Shown here piece after piece: positions 6,554-13,801 of a stretch of DNA of 17,761 bases. Position 1 is the first letter of the stretch. Each line of letters begins with the position of its first letter. The position numbers and the translations under genes were made by a program. The DNA lies in contig SFOB01000048.1 in assembly GCA_004554075.1 (NCBI GenBank), forward strand, positions 1 through 17,761, in the 5' to 3' direction. The DNA comes from Treponema sp. Lineage in GTDB: Bacteria > Spirochaetota > Spirochaetia > Treponematales > Treponemataceae. The notes below the pieces were generated by a model that saw only the letters and a list, made by a program, of their open reading frames with translations, did no database searches and was not told the DNA's origin.

Positions 6554-6958
6554 ATGAGTAAATATCTTGACCGCGCAAAAGAAATTCGCGCAATTGAAAC
6601 ACCACACCACAACTGTGCTCAGTCTGTACTTATGTCTTTTACCCAAAGCCTGAACCTGGACGACGAAACCGCTTACAAAATTGCAACTGCCTTTGGTGGC
6701 GGAATGAAAAGCGGAATTACCTGCGGCGTAATTACCGGAGGTCTTATGGTTCTCGGCCTTTTTGATGTTGATGCACCAGAAGATACTCAGGCCCTGGTAA
6801 AATACTTCCAGAGCCGCCACAGCGACATGTTGAACTGTGCCGACCTCTTAAAAGCCAATGCAGCAGCCGGCGGCACCCGAAAGCCCCACTGCGACGCCCT
6901 CGTTTACGAGATGGTTGAGTATGTAGAAAATATACTTAAAGAAAAAGGAAAAATTTAG
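6554..6958 (+). CDS. C_GCAxxG_C_C family protein
   Basis: Small (134 aa) cytoplasmic protein of the C_GCAxxG_C_C family, whose function is not established. The spaced cysteines are present: C21 (HHNCAQSV), C57 (SGITCGVITGG), C95 (NCADLL) and C113 (PHCDAL). The glycine-rich FGGGMKSG (47-54) and TGGLMVLG (61-68) segments are typical. A redox or metal role is often supposed from the cysteines; that is inference. The SD GGGAGG (6541-6546) lies inside the end of pflA, so translation is coupled. The pairing suggests a link to anaerobic radical or redox metabolism. Confidence 0.8.
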   Translation: MSKYLDRAKEIRAIETPHHNCAQSVLMSFTQSLNLDDETAYKIATAFGGGMKSGITCGVITGGLMVLGLFDVDAPEDTQALVKYFQSRHSDMLNCADLLKANAAAGGTRKPHCDALVYEMVEYVENILKEKGKI

Positions 6959-6972
6959 AGATATAAACGGAG

Positions 6973-7150
6973 CTTAAAAATCTGAGGGGCGGAGCAGGCA
7001 AGGGGCGCAAACTGCCTCTCGAGCTTTTTGGCGTTTAGCCATAAAAAGAATCCGAGGATTTTGCTTGCAAAACCGCAGGATTCTTACACAAAAAAGGGAG
7101 AGCGAGCAGTTTTGTGCCAATTGCAAGCGGGAGCCCATCAGATTTTTAAG
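6973..7150. repeat. 178-nt imperfect palindrome of unknown function
   Basis: The outer arms CTTAAAAATCTGA (6973-6985) and TCAGATTTTTAAG (7138-7150) are exact inverse complements. Pairing continues inward with mismatches: GCAAGGGGCGCAAACTGC against GCAGTTTTGTGCCAATTGC, and CTCTCGAGCTTTTT against AAAAAGGGAGAGCGAG. The tip is a hairpin AAGAATCC/GGATTCTT (7046-7053 with 7078-7085) closed by TTTTGC-TT-GCAAAA (7059-7072). It is GC-richer than the AT-rich flanks. No target-site duplication was seen. It could be a MITE-like element, a structured RNA or a very long terminator for the pflA operon. A 74-codon minus-strand frame crosses it but looks incidental. Confidence 0.7.
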
Positions 7151-7162
7151 AACACGAATATA

Positions 7163-7191
7163 TTGTTCTAACTCTTTATTTTCTATATAAT
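7163..7191 (+). promoter_or_regulatory. gatB promoter
   Basis: A perfect TATAAT (7186-7191) lies 17 bp after TTGTTC (7163-7168, 3/6). Transcription would start near 7198, giving a short leader of about 27 nt. GAGGA (7216-7220) is the SD for the ATG at 7225. Confidence 0.55.
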
Positions 7192-7224
7192 AAATCATTA
7201 TTTTGCTTTTTATTTGAGGATTAT

Positions 7225-8760
7225 ATGATAGATAAGTGGGAAATTGTAATCGGTTGCGAAATTCATACTCAGCTTTTGACTAAAACCAAGGCTTTCTGTG
7301 CCTGCGAAAACCGCTACGGTGGAATGCCAGACACACGTGTTTGTCCGGTTTGTCTTGGTTTGCCAGGTGCTATGCCTCGTATTTCTAAAGGCTATGTAGA
7401 ACTCGGAGCTGTTGCTGGTCAGGCACTCAACTGCAATATCGCACGCTTTACAAAGTTTGACCGCAAGCATTACTTTTACCCTGACCTTGCAAAAGGCTAT
7501 CAGATTACTCAGTATGATATTCCTCTTTGTACAGATGGATATGTAGATCTTCCTTTCAGAAGTTATCCAAAAGACGAACAGCCTGGTGGAGCAAAGTGCC
7601 GCGAGAAGAACTTCATCGGTCAGGACTGTATCGTAGGTGATGGAAAATATCGCCGTGTACGCGTTGAACGTATTCACCTTGAGGAAGACGTAGGTAAGTC
7701 TCTTCACCTTCAGGGCGCTCACTCATACATCGACTACAACCGCTGTGGAACTCCACTTATCGAAATTGTAACAAAACCAGATATGACTTCTCCTGAAGAA
7801 GCAGCTCTCTTTATGCAGACTGTTCAGGAAATCCTCCGTTATGTAAAAGTAACAAACGGTAACCTGGAAGAAGGTAACATGCGCTGCGACGCAAACATCA
7901 ACCTCAACGTTTGGGAAGACGGAAAACTCTGGCACACACCGATTTCCGAAATTAAAAACCTGAACTCTTTCAAGGCAATCCGCGATGCATGTACATACGA
8001 AGCTCAGCGCCAGCTCAAAGAATTCCAGGAAGACCGTCAGGAATTCAACCCTGGCTTCAAGGTAACAATGGGTTGGGATGAAGAAAAGGGACAGACTGTT
8101 GTTCAGCGTACAAAGAACTCTTTCGTAGACTACCGCTTTACAACTGAACCTGATATCAAGCCTTTCACAGTAAGCGAAGAACTTATTGCAAACGCAAAAG
8201 AAAAGGTAGGCGAGCTTCCAGAAGCAAAACGCCAGCGCTATAAGGCTCAGTACGGAATGACAGACTTCGATGTGGAAACAATCACTTCTACACGTGACCT
8301 GGCTCTCTTCTTTGAAGATGCTGCTACTAAATCAAAGAATCCAAAACGCGCAGTAAACCTTATTCTTGCAGAGCTCCTTGCAGTTCTCAACGAAAAGAAA
8401 ATTGCCATTACAGATATCAGCTTAACACCTGCTCACATTGCAGAGCTTGCTGATGCCCTCGAGGATGGAAAAATCACATCAAAGCAGGGTAAGGAAGTAT
8501 TTGCCGAAATGCTCTCAACAAACAAAATGCCTTCAGTTATCATCAAAGAGAAGGGTATGGAAGTTGTAAGCGACGCCGGCGAAATCGACAAGATTGTTCA
8601 GGATGTAATTGCTGCTAACCCTAAGGCTATTGAAGACTACAAGGGCGGAAAGACAAACGTTGTAGGCTGGCTCATGGGACAGGTAATGAAGCAGTCTCAT
8701 GGTAAAGCTAACCCTAAGCAGGCAACTGAACTTTTGAATAAACATCTGGCAACATTGTAG
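7225..8760 (+). CDS. gatB: Aspartyl/glutamyl-tRNA amidotransferase subunit B
   Basis: Kinase/tRNA-binding subunit of GatCAB, which converts Glu-tRNA(Gln) and Asp-tRNA(Asn) to the amidated forms. It has 511 aa, somewhat longer than the common 475-480. VIGCEIHTQLLTKTKAF (8-24) is the family signature. Cysteines C25, C27, C40 and C43 suit the zinc site. HYFYPDLAKGYQITQYDIPL (about 82-101) and HLEEDVGKSLH (about 152-162) are further conserved blocks. The C-terminal third is the helical/YqeY-type tail domain. The usual YRYFPEPDL block reads YRFTTEPDI here, a mild divergence. gatA and gatC are not adjacent. The stop codon is 1 nt from that of the convergent EAL gene. Confidence 0.95.
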   Translation: MIDKWEIVIGCEIHTQLLTKTKAFCACENRYGGMPDTRVCPVCLGLPGAMPRISKGYVELGAVAGQALNCNIARFTKFDRKHYFYPDLAKGYQITQYDIPLCTDGYVDLPFRSYPKDEQPGGAKCREKNFIGQDCIVGDGKYRRVRVERIHLEEDVGKSLHLQGAHSYIDYNRCGTPLIEIVTKPDMTSPEEAALFMQTVQEILRYVKVTNGNLEEGNMRCDANINLNVWEDGKLWHTPISEIKNLNSFKAIRDACTYEAQRQLKEFQEDRQEFNPGFKVTMGWDEEKGQTVVQRTKNSFVDYRFTTEPDIKPFTVSEELIANAKEKVGELPEAKRQRYKAQYGMTDFDVETITSTRDLALFFEDAATKSKNPKRAVNLILAELLAVLNEKKIAITDISLTPAHIAELADALEDGKITSKQGKEVFAEMLSTNKMPSVIIKEKGMEVVSDAGEIDKIVQDVIAANPKAIEDYKGGKTNVVGWLMGQVMKQSHGKANPKQATELLNKHLATL

Positions 8761-8761
8761 C

Positions 8762-11005
8762 CTACGAGTGCATCTTAATAAACTGTACGAAATCCTGTTC
8801 GCTCAGTGGCTTTGAATAGAAGAAGCCCTGGGCCTGGTCACATTCGATAGCGCGCAGGAAGTCTCTCTGAGCCTGTGTTTCAACACCTTCAAAAACAGTC
8901 TGCTTATCAAGGTTCTTGCTAAGACTAATCAGAATACGAATAAATTTCTCAGACTTCTTATCAATCTTTCCTTCTGCGTCTGTAGAGGCATTAAGGAATT
9001 CTCTGTCGAACTTTAATACATCAACCGGAATCTTTGTAAGCATGTTCAAAGAAGATTCTCCGCTTCCAAAATCATCCATGGCAACAGAGAATCCTTCCTT
9101 GTGAAGCATTTCTGTAACATCCTGAAGGGTAGTGTTGTCCATTACAGAACGTTCAAGAATTTCAATCTGAATCAGATGTGCCGGAATAGAATACTTTGTA
9201 AAAATCTCCATAAAGTCATGCATGAACTTTTCCGGTCTGTTATGGTTACGAGACATGTTAATAGAAATAGGAACTACTTCTTCATTTTTCAAAAGTTTTT
9301 TCTGAATGAATTTAAAGACCTCTTCATATACATAATAGTCAAGCTTGGTAATAAAGCCGTTCCTTTCAAAAAGAGGAATAAACTTATCCGGAGTAAGAAG
9401 ACCGAATTTCGGACTGTTCCATCTGACAAGGGCTTCTGCACCTACAATCTTATCATTTACAAGAGAAATCTTTGGCTGATACATAACAAAGAATTCGTGT
9501 GCATCCAGAGCCTGCTGCATATGACTTTCTATAAAGCGTTCTTCATTTATTTTTTCCAGAAGCTTTGAGTTGTAAATTGAATATTGAGTCAGCAGGTTAT
9601 CTTTAATTGTACTTTTTGCAAAAGATGCCTGACCTATGAGACTCTGAATTGTAGAGTTCTTAGGATCGTCCTTTGGCATGTGGAAGGAAATTCCAAATTT
9701 AGGGAAGAATGGAATTTCATAATTCTTTATTTCTTTATTAAAGTCTTCTACCAGATCCTTAAAAAGGGTCATGGCACGATGAACGGAAGTAACTTTTACG
9801 AGAATGTAAAAATGATCTGCAAAGCCACGGCCAATTATTGCATGATAATCATGAATATGCTTGCTGAGAGCTTTTGAATAATAAAGAATCAGCTTGTCTG
9901 CAGCTTCTTCTCCATAATTCTGATTTATAAACTTAAAGCCTCTGATATCTGCTTCTATGAGCATGAACTTGGCCCTTGAGTTTCTCATCATTCTTGCTGC
10001 TTCACTTTCAAAGCGTTGTCTTGTCCAGAGGTTTGTAAGAGGATCGTAAACGGTAGCAATAATCTGCTTTTTCTGAAAAAAATCAAGAAGCTTTGCTTCG
10101 GCAAAAACAAGACACAAAACGAAAATGATAGAAACAATGATAATAGCAATTTCATTTCTCTTTTCCGGTTTATAGATTTCGTTTATGTCGTTCATTGAAA
10201 TCTTTAAAGAAAGAGTCCAGCCTGATTCCGGAATTTTTGCTGTCATAAGATAGGCTAGATCTCCTGTAGCTGTCTGAGTGATATAGGTTGATGCAGGATT
10301 TTTTGCCATTTGGAGTGTAGAGGTGTTTTCATACTTTTTGTCAGCAGGTTCATAAGTTCTTCCGATTATCTCCGGGTTAGGGTGAACAAGGAAATAGCCC
10401 TTTTTATCGAGCAGCATATAAGATTCTTTTTCACCAACTTTTATATCGGTGGTACTCTCTACAAATTTATTTATGAAAATTGAAGCTCCAAGAGCTCCTG
10501 CTATTTTTCCGTCCTTATAAATGGATTTTTCTATAGAAAAGATTTTGTCGCCGGTTCTAGGATGTATTCTTAATCCACTGACTGCAATGTCATTACCTTC
10601 TACAAGTCCTAAATGATTTGAAGAATCAAGTTTTGTTTGAAAATTGTCTGATGTAAAAATTGTGCCATCTGGTAAAACATAATATAATTCAAAAAAATCT
10701 TCCGGCATTTTGTAAGCATATTCATTTATAAATTGAAATATCTTTTGAGAATCAGGATTGTCAAAAATCTTGTCTGTATAGAAAACCTGCAGGGAGTGAA
10801 TATAATCATTTAATTTAAGACTGATGATTTTGGTATAGCTGTCCAGTGTTGTATGAATACTGTCAAAATATTCATTTTCAGCATCCTTCAGCATTCTGCT
10901 TGTATATACGCTGGACAGAGAAAGCACGATTGTCATGAAGACGATTGAAACGAGGAAGGTAGAAATTAATTTTGCCTTTTCGGGCGTGATATTCTTTTTT
11001 TTCAC
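8762..11005 (-). CDS. Membrane c-di-GMP phosphodiesterase: dCache, degenerate GGDEF, EAL
   Basis: Predicted inner-membrane sensor that hydrolyses cyclic di-GMP, 747 aa. A transmembrane helix (13-34), an extracytoplasmic dCache-type sensing region (about 36-280, with YYVLPDGTIF and YMLLDKKGYFLVHPN) and a second helix (284-304) are followed by two cytoplasmic domains. The GGDEF-like domain (about 318-480) reads FADHF (395-399) at the signature, so it should not make c-di-GMP; it may act as a regulatory GTP-binding module. The EAL domain (490-745) keeps the expected catalytic residues: E524 in EALVRW, N583, E618, D644-D645 in DDFGSG, K665, E706 in EGVET and Q726. The start is GTG at 11005 with a GGAAAG-like SD. 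An ATG at 11012 is out of frame. The ligand sensed is unknown. Confidence 0.88.
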   Translation of the reverse strand: MKKKNITPEKAKLISTFLVSIVFMTIVLSLSSVYTSRMLKDAENEYFDSIHTTLDSYTKIISLKLNDYIHSLQVFYTDKIFDNPDSQKIFQFINEYAYKMPEDFFELYYVLPDGTIFTSDNFQTKLDSSNHLGLVEGNDIAVSGLRIHPRTGDKIFSIEKSIYKDGKIAGALGASIFINKFVESTTDIKVGEKESYMLLDKKGYFLVHPNPEIIGRTYEPADKKYENTSTLQMAKNPASTYITQTATGDLAYLMTAKIPESGWTLSLKISMNDINEIYKPEKRNEIAIIIVSIIFVLCLVFAEAKLLDFFQKKQIIATVYDPLTNLWTRQRFESEAARMMRNSRAKFMLIEADIRGFKFINQNYGEEAADKLILYYSKALSKHIHDYHAIIGRGFADHFYILVKVTSVHRAMTLFKDLVEDFNKEIKNYEIPFFPKFGISFHMPKDDPKNSTIQSLIGQASFAKSTIKDNLLTQYSIYNSKLLEKINEERFIESHMQQALDAHEFFVMYQPKISLVNDKIVGAEALVRWNSPKFGLLTPDKFIPLFERNGFITKLDYYVYEEVFKFIQKKLLKNEEVVPISINMSRNHNRPEKFMHDFMEIFTKYSIPAHLIQIEILERSVMDNTTLQDVTEMLHKEGFSVAMDDFGSGESSLNMLTKIPVDVLKFDREFLNASTDAEGKIDKKSEKFIRILISLSKNLDKQTVFEGVETQAQRDFLRAIECDQAQGFFYSKPLSEQDFVQFIKMHS

Positions 11006-11047
11006 GAAACATCTTTCCGAATTTTATTTTTCCTTCCACTTATGAAA

Positions 11048-11075
11048 ATAATAGCATAGATTCATTAAAAGTCAA
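11048..11075 (-). promoter_or_regulatory. Promoter of the EAL-domain gene
   Basis: On the minus strand TTGACT (11075-11070, 5/6) and TATTAT (11053-11048, 5/6) are 16 bp apart. The start would be near 11041, about 36 nt before the GTG start codon. Confidence 0.6.
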
Positions 11076-11154
11076 AAAAAAATAAAACAATATATAGAAA
11101 TAATTTTGCTTTATAGTTAGGAAAATGCCCGATTTAACCTGTATTTAACTTTAA

Positions 11155-11166
11155 GAAAACGTTGTA
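11155..11166. promoter_or_regulatory. Degenerate operator copy O1
   Basis: GAAAACGTTGTA matches GAAAACGTTTTC at 10 of 12 bases, with the left half-site perfect. Its centre is 21 bp (two helical turns) from O2. It is the nearest copy to the divergent EAL gene. Confidence 0.45.
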
Positions 11167-11175
11167 GTTCGTAAA

Positions 11176-11187
11176 GAAAACGTTTTC
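11176..11187. promoter_or_regulatory. Perfect LacI-type operator O2
   Basis: GAAAACGTTTTC is a perfect 12-bp palindrome with a central CG, the hallmark of LacI/GalR-family sites. The 16-base context AAAGAAAACGTTTTCG is identical before the GH94 gene (14751-14766). Confidence 0.75.
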
Positions 11188-11206
11188 GAAACGAAGTTTT
11201 TAAAAG

Positions 11207-11218
11207 TTAAACGTTTAA
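11207..11218. promoter_or_regulatory. CG-centred palindrome O3
   Basis: TTAAACGTTTAA is a perfect 12-bp palindrome sharing the AAACGTTT core of O2 but with different outer bases. Its centre is 31 bp (about three turns) from O2. It may be a lower-affinity site for the same regulator. Confidence 0.5.
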
Positions 11219-11224
11219 TATGAG

Positions 11225-11243
11225 TGAATTTGTCACAAATTCA
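11225..11243. promoter_or_regulatory. 19-bp dyad just upstream of the transporter -35
   Basis: TGAATTTG (11225-11232) and CAAATTCA (11236-11243) are exact inverse complements around a 3-nt centre TCA. The dyad is unlike the CG-centred operators and ends 11 nt before the -35. Its centre lies near -56 from the predicted start, a common activator position. The binding protein is unknown. Confidence 0.5.
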
Positions 11244-11254
11244 GTATTTTTTTT

Positions 11255-11283
11255 TTGCAAAAAAAATAGATATGAGTTACAAT
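11255..11283 (+). promoter_or_regulatory. Promoter of the carbohydrate ABC operon
   Basis: TTGCAA (11255-11260, 4/6) and TACAAT (11278-11283, 5/6) are separated by 17 bp, giving a start near 11290. The leader of about 53 nt contains a small hairpin TTAGGG (11292-11297) / CCCTAA (11304-11309) and a strong SD, GAGGAAAGGA, at 11331-11340. Confidence 0.6.
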
Positions 11284-11342
11284 TAAAACAGTTAGGGGTA
11301 TTTCCCTAATATAAAAAAAACTTTTTACAAGAGGAAAGGAAA

Positions 11343-12689
11343 ATGAAAAAAATCCTATCAGTATTGTGTGTTCTCACAGTAGCTGCCGCTTTGTTCACAG
11401 GTTGTTCAAAGAAGGGTGGCGCAAAAGGTCCTGTAACAGTAAATCTCTGGTCATTTACTGACGAGATTCCAGGAATGGTTGAAAAGTATATCGCTGATCA
11501 TCCAGACTGCGGATTCACTGTAAACAAGACAATCATCGCTACAACAGAAGGTGCTTATCAGCCAGCTCTCGACCAGGCTCTTATGGCAGGTGGTGCAGAT
11601 GCTCCTGATATGTATGCAGCTGAAGCAGCTTTCATCCTTAAATATTCACAGGGTGATATGCAGCAGTATGCAATGCCTTACAAAGATCTCGGAATCGATA
11701 TCGACAAGGCAATCAAGGCTGCAGAAATTGCTCCTTATACAGTAGATATCGGATCTAACACAAGTGGTCAGGTAGACGCTCTTGGTTATCAGACAACTGG
11801 TGGATGCTACATCTACCGCCGTTCTATTGCTAAGAAAGTATTCGGAACTGACGATCCAAAAGCTATCAATGACATCATTGGTGGTGGTTCAGGAAACTGG
11901 ACAAAATTCAATGCTGCTGCTGCTAAACTCGCTGCTGCAGGTTGTGCAATCGTTTCAGGTGACGGTGATATCTGGCACGCTTATGAAAACTCTTCAGACA
12001 AGGGTTGGATTGTAGACGGAAAACTCTACATCGATCCAAAACGTGAAGCATTCATCGACGCTTCTAAGGAACTTACAGACAAGGGTTGGTCTAACCAGAC
12101 ACAGGACTGGACAGACGCTTGGTTTGCTGATATGAAAGACACTGGTGCAAAGCCTGTATTCGGATACTTCGGACCAGCTTGGCTCATCAACTACACACTC
12201 GCTCCAAACTGCGGTGGTGAAAAAGTTGGTGAAGGTACATATGGTGACTGGGCAGTTTGTAACTCACCTATCGGATTCTTCTGGGGTGGTACATGGGTAC
12301 TTGCTAACAAGAATATGCCAGCTGCTAAGAAGAACGCTGTAAAGACTCTCATCGAATGGATCACACTTGACTACTCTAACGATGGTCTCCTTTACAAGTG
12401 GGCTAACGGTACACTCAATGGACCAAACGGAACAAAAGATACAGTATCTTCTGGAACTGTAATGGCTAAGTCTAACGGTGAACTTCCATTCCTCGGTGGA
12501 CAGAACATGTTCGACTACTTCGTACCAGCTAACAAGTATGCAAATGGTAAGAACCTCACACAGTATGATGAAACAATCAACTCACTCTGGCGTGAACAGG
12601 TTCGTGCTTATGCAAACGGACAGAAGAGCCGCGACGCTGCTATCAAAGATTTCAAGCAGAACGTAGCTGATAAGCTTGGTGTAGAGTAA
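11343..12689 (+). CDS. Carbohydrate ABC transporter substrate-binding lipoprotein
   Basis: Family-1 extracellular sugar-binding protein, 448 aa, probably for cellobiose or cellodextrins. The signal peptide ends in LFTG-C21; Phe at -3 is unusual for a lipobox but tolerated in spirochaete lipoproteins. The mature domain opens with VTVNLWSFTDEIPGMVEKY (about 31-49) and is rich in Trp and Tyr, as expected for sugar stacking. The substrate is inferred from the two permeases that follow, the GH94 gene behind them and the shared operator. Codon choice is strongly biased (AAC, CTC, GGT), suggesting high expression. A stable hairpin follows the gene, which may favour its mRNA over the permeases. Confidence 0.88.
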   Translation: MKKILSVLCVLTVAAALFTGCSKKGGAKGPVTVNLWSFTDEIPGMVEKYIADHPDCGFTVNKTIIATTEGAYQPALDQALMAGGADAPDMYAAEAAFILKYSQGDMQQYAMPYKDLGIDIDKAIKAAEIAPYTVDIGSNTSGQVDALGYQTTGGCYIYRRSIAKKVFGTDDPKAINDIIGGGSGNWTKFNAAAAKLAAAGCAIVSGDGDIWHAYENSSDKGWIVDGKLYIDPKREAFIDASKELTDKGWSNQTQDWTDAWFADMKDTGAKPVFGYFGPAWLINYTLAPNCGGEKVGEGTYGDWAVCNSPIGFFWGGTWVLANKNMPAAKKNAVKTLIEWITLDYSNDGLLYKWANGTLNGPNGTKDTVSSGTVMAKSNGELPFLGGQNMFDYFVPANKYANGKNLTQYDETINSLWREQVRAYANGQKSRDAAIKDFKQNVADKLGVE

Positions 12690-12713
12690 TAGCTAAACAT
12701 TACGCTTAATAAT

Positions 12714-12739
12714 TCAGGGCTGTCGAAAGGCAGCCCTGA
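12714..12739 (+). terminator. Intercistronic hairpin after the binding-protein gene
   Basis: TCAGGGCTG (12714-12722) pairs with CAGCCCTGA (12731-12739) around an 8-nt loop. The following sequence has only a weak T-tract, so it is more likely a partial terminator or an RNA-stabilising end than a full stop. It lies 25 nt after the binding-protein stop, and the permease SD is about 50 nt further on. Confidence 0.65.
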
Positions 12740-12802
12740 TTTGTAATAAATAAAAAAGTTTTTTGAATTTCTAAAAAACAAATCTTTTTGAGGTGTCCGA
12801 CA

Positions 12803-13801
12803 ATGAAAAAAAAAGGAAGTATCAGTTATGCTAAATATGGCTACATATTCAGCATTCCTTTTGTACTTGCGTACTTAATTTTCAGTTTATATCCAACATT
12901 ATATACTGCAGTTATCGGTTTTACAGATTTAAGAGGTGTAGGTAAGACTTCATGGAGTTTCTTAAAAGGTACACACTTCTTTGACAATTATAAAACAATT
13001 CTTACTTTGCCAACCTTCCATGTAGCATTGAAAAATACTATTAAATTGTGGGTTTGCAACTTTATTCCACAGATGATTCTGGCACTTTTGCTTTCTGCAT
13101 GGTTCACTAACCGTCGTGTTAAGGTACCTGGAGAGGGAGCATTTAAAGTACTTTTCTATATGCCTAACATTATTACAGCTGCAACAGTAGCTATTTTGTT
13201 CGGTGCTCTTTTTGGTTACCCAATGGGACCAGTAAATGATCTTCTTGTACGTTTCCATATCATTGATAAGCCATACTTCTTCCTTCAGCAGAAGGGTGTT
13301 GCTCAGGGTATTGTAATGTTTATCCAGACCTGGATGTGGTATGGATACACAATGATTATCATTATTTCTGGTGTACTTGGTATCAACCCTGAAATTTTCG
13401 AGGCTGCTGATATCGATGGTGCAAACGGATGGCAGGTATTCTGGAAGATTACTATTCCAAGTATCCAGACTATTCTTTTGTTCACTCTCGTAACATCACT
13501 TATTGGTGGTTTGAATATGTTCGATATTCCAAACCTCTTTGTTCGTGATTCTGGTCCTGATAACGCTACTTTGACTACAAGCGTTCTTATTTATACTATG
13601 GCCTTCAAGGGTGGTTATATGTATAACAGAGCTTCTGCACTTTCTATGATTATGTTCCTTATCATCGTAGCTTGTTCTGGTGCTCTCTTCTTCTCAATGA
13701 GAGATAAGGAAGAGGTTAGAGTAAAGAAACTCAAGAAGCAGGAAATGAAAGCTCGTAAACAGGCTATGAAACTTGCAGCAAAAGGAGTTAAAAATGAGTA
13801 G
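12803..13801 (+). CDS. Carbohydrate ABC transporter permease, MalF type
   Basis: Inner-membrane permease of the MalF/MsmF/UgpA type, 332 aa from the ATG at 12803. The frame is open from a TTG at 12788, but GAGGTG (12790-12795) is the SD for the ATG. Hydrophobic spans lie near 13-36, 82-101, 115-138, 166-192, 220-240 and 280-298. The EAA loop is EAADIDGANGWQVFWKITIP (200-219). The C-terminal 30 residues are very lysine-rich (KKLKKQEMKARKQ), an unusual basic cytoplasmic tail. It overlaps the next gene by 8 nt. Confidence 0.9.
   Translation: MKKKGSISYAKYGYIFSIPFVLAYLIFSLYPTLYTAVIGFTDLRGVGKTSWSFLKGTHFFDNYKTILTLPTFHVALKNTIKLWVCNFIPQMILALLLSAWFTNRRVKVPGEGAFKVLFYMPNIITAATVAILFGALFGYPMGPVNDLLVRFHIIDKPYFFLQQKGVAQGIVMFIQTWMWYGYTMIIIISGVLGINPEIFEAADIDGANGWQVFWKITIPSIQTILLFTLVTSLIGGLNMFDIPNLFVRDSGPDNATLTTSVLIYTMAFKGGYMYNRASALSMIMFLIIVACSGALFFSMRDKEEVRVKKLKKQEMKARKQAMKLAAKGVKNE

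Larger units (their letters stand above)
11006..11342. other. Divergent regulatory region (337 nt, no gene)
   Basis: No coding region is seen. From left to right the gap holds the minus-strand EAL-gene promoter (11048-11075), an AT-rich stretch, three CG-centred operator-like palindromes (11155-11218), a 19-bp dyad (11225-11243), the plus-strand promoter (11255-11283) and the transporter leader with a small hairpin. This is far more regulatory structure than any other gap in the window. Confidence 0.7.

Noticed and set aside
6974..7198. 74-codon minus-strand frame across the palindrome
   Set aside because: It is explained by the inverted repeat; composition is unconvincing and there is no SD. 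It may be seen as a hypothetical gene wherever the repeat occurs.
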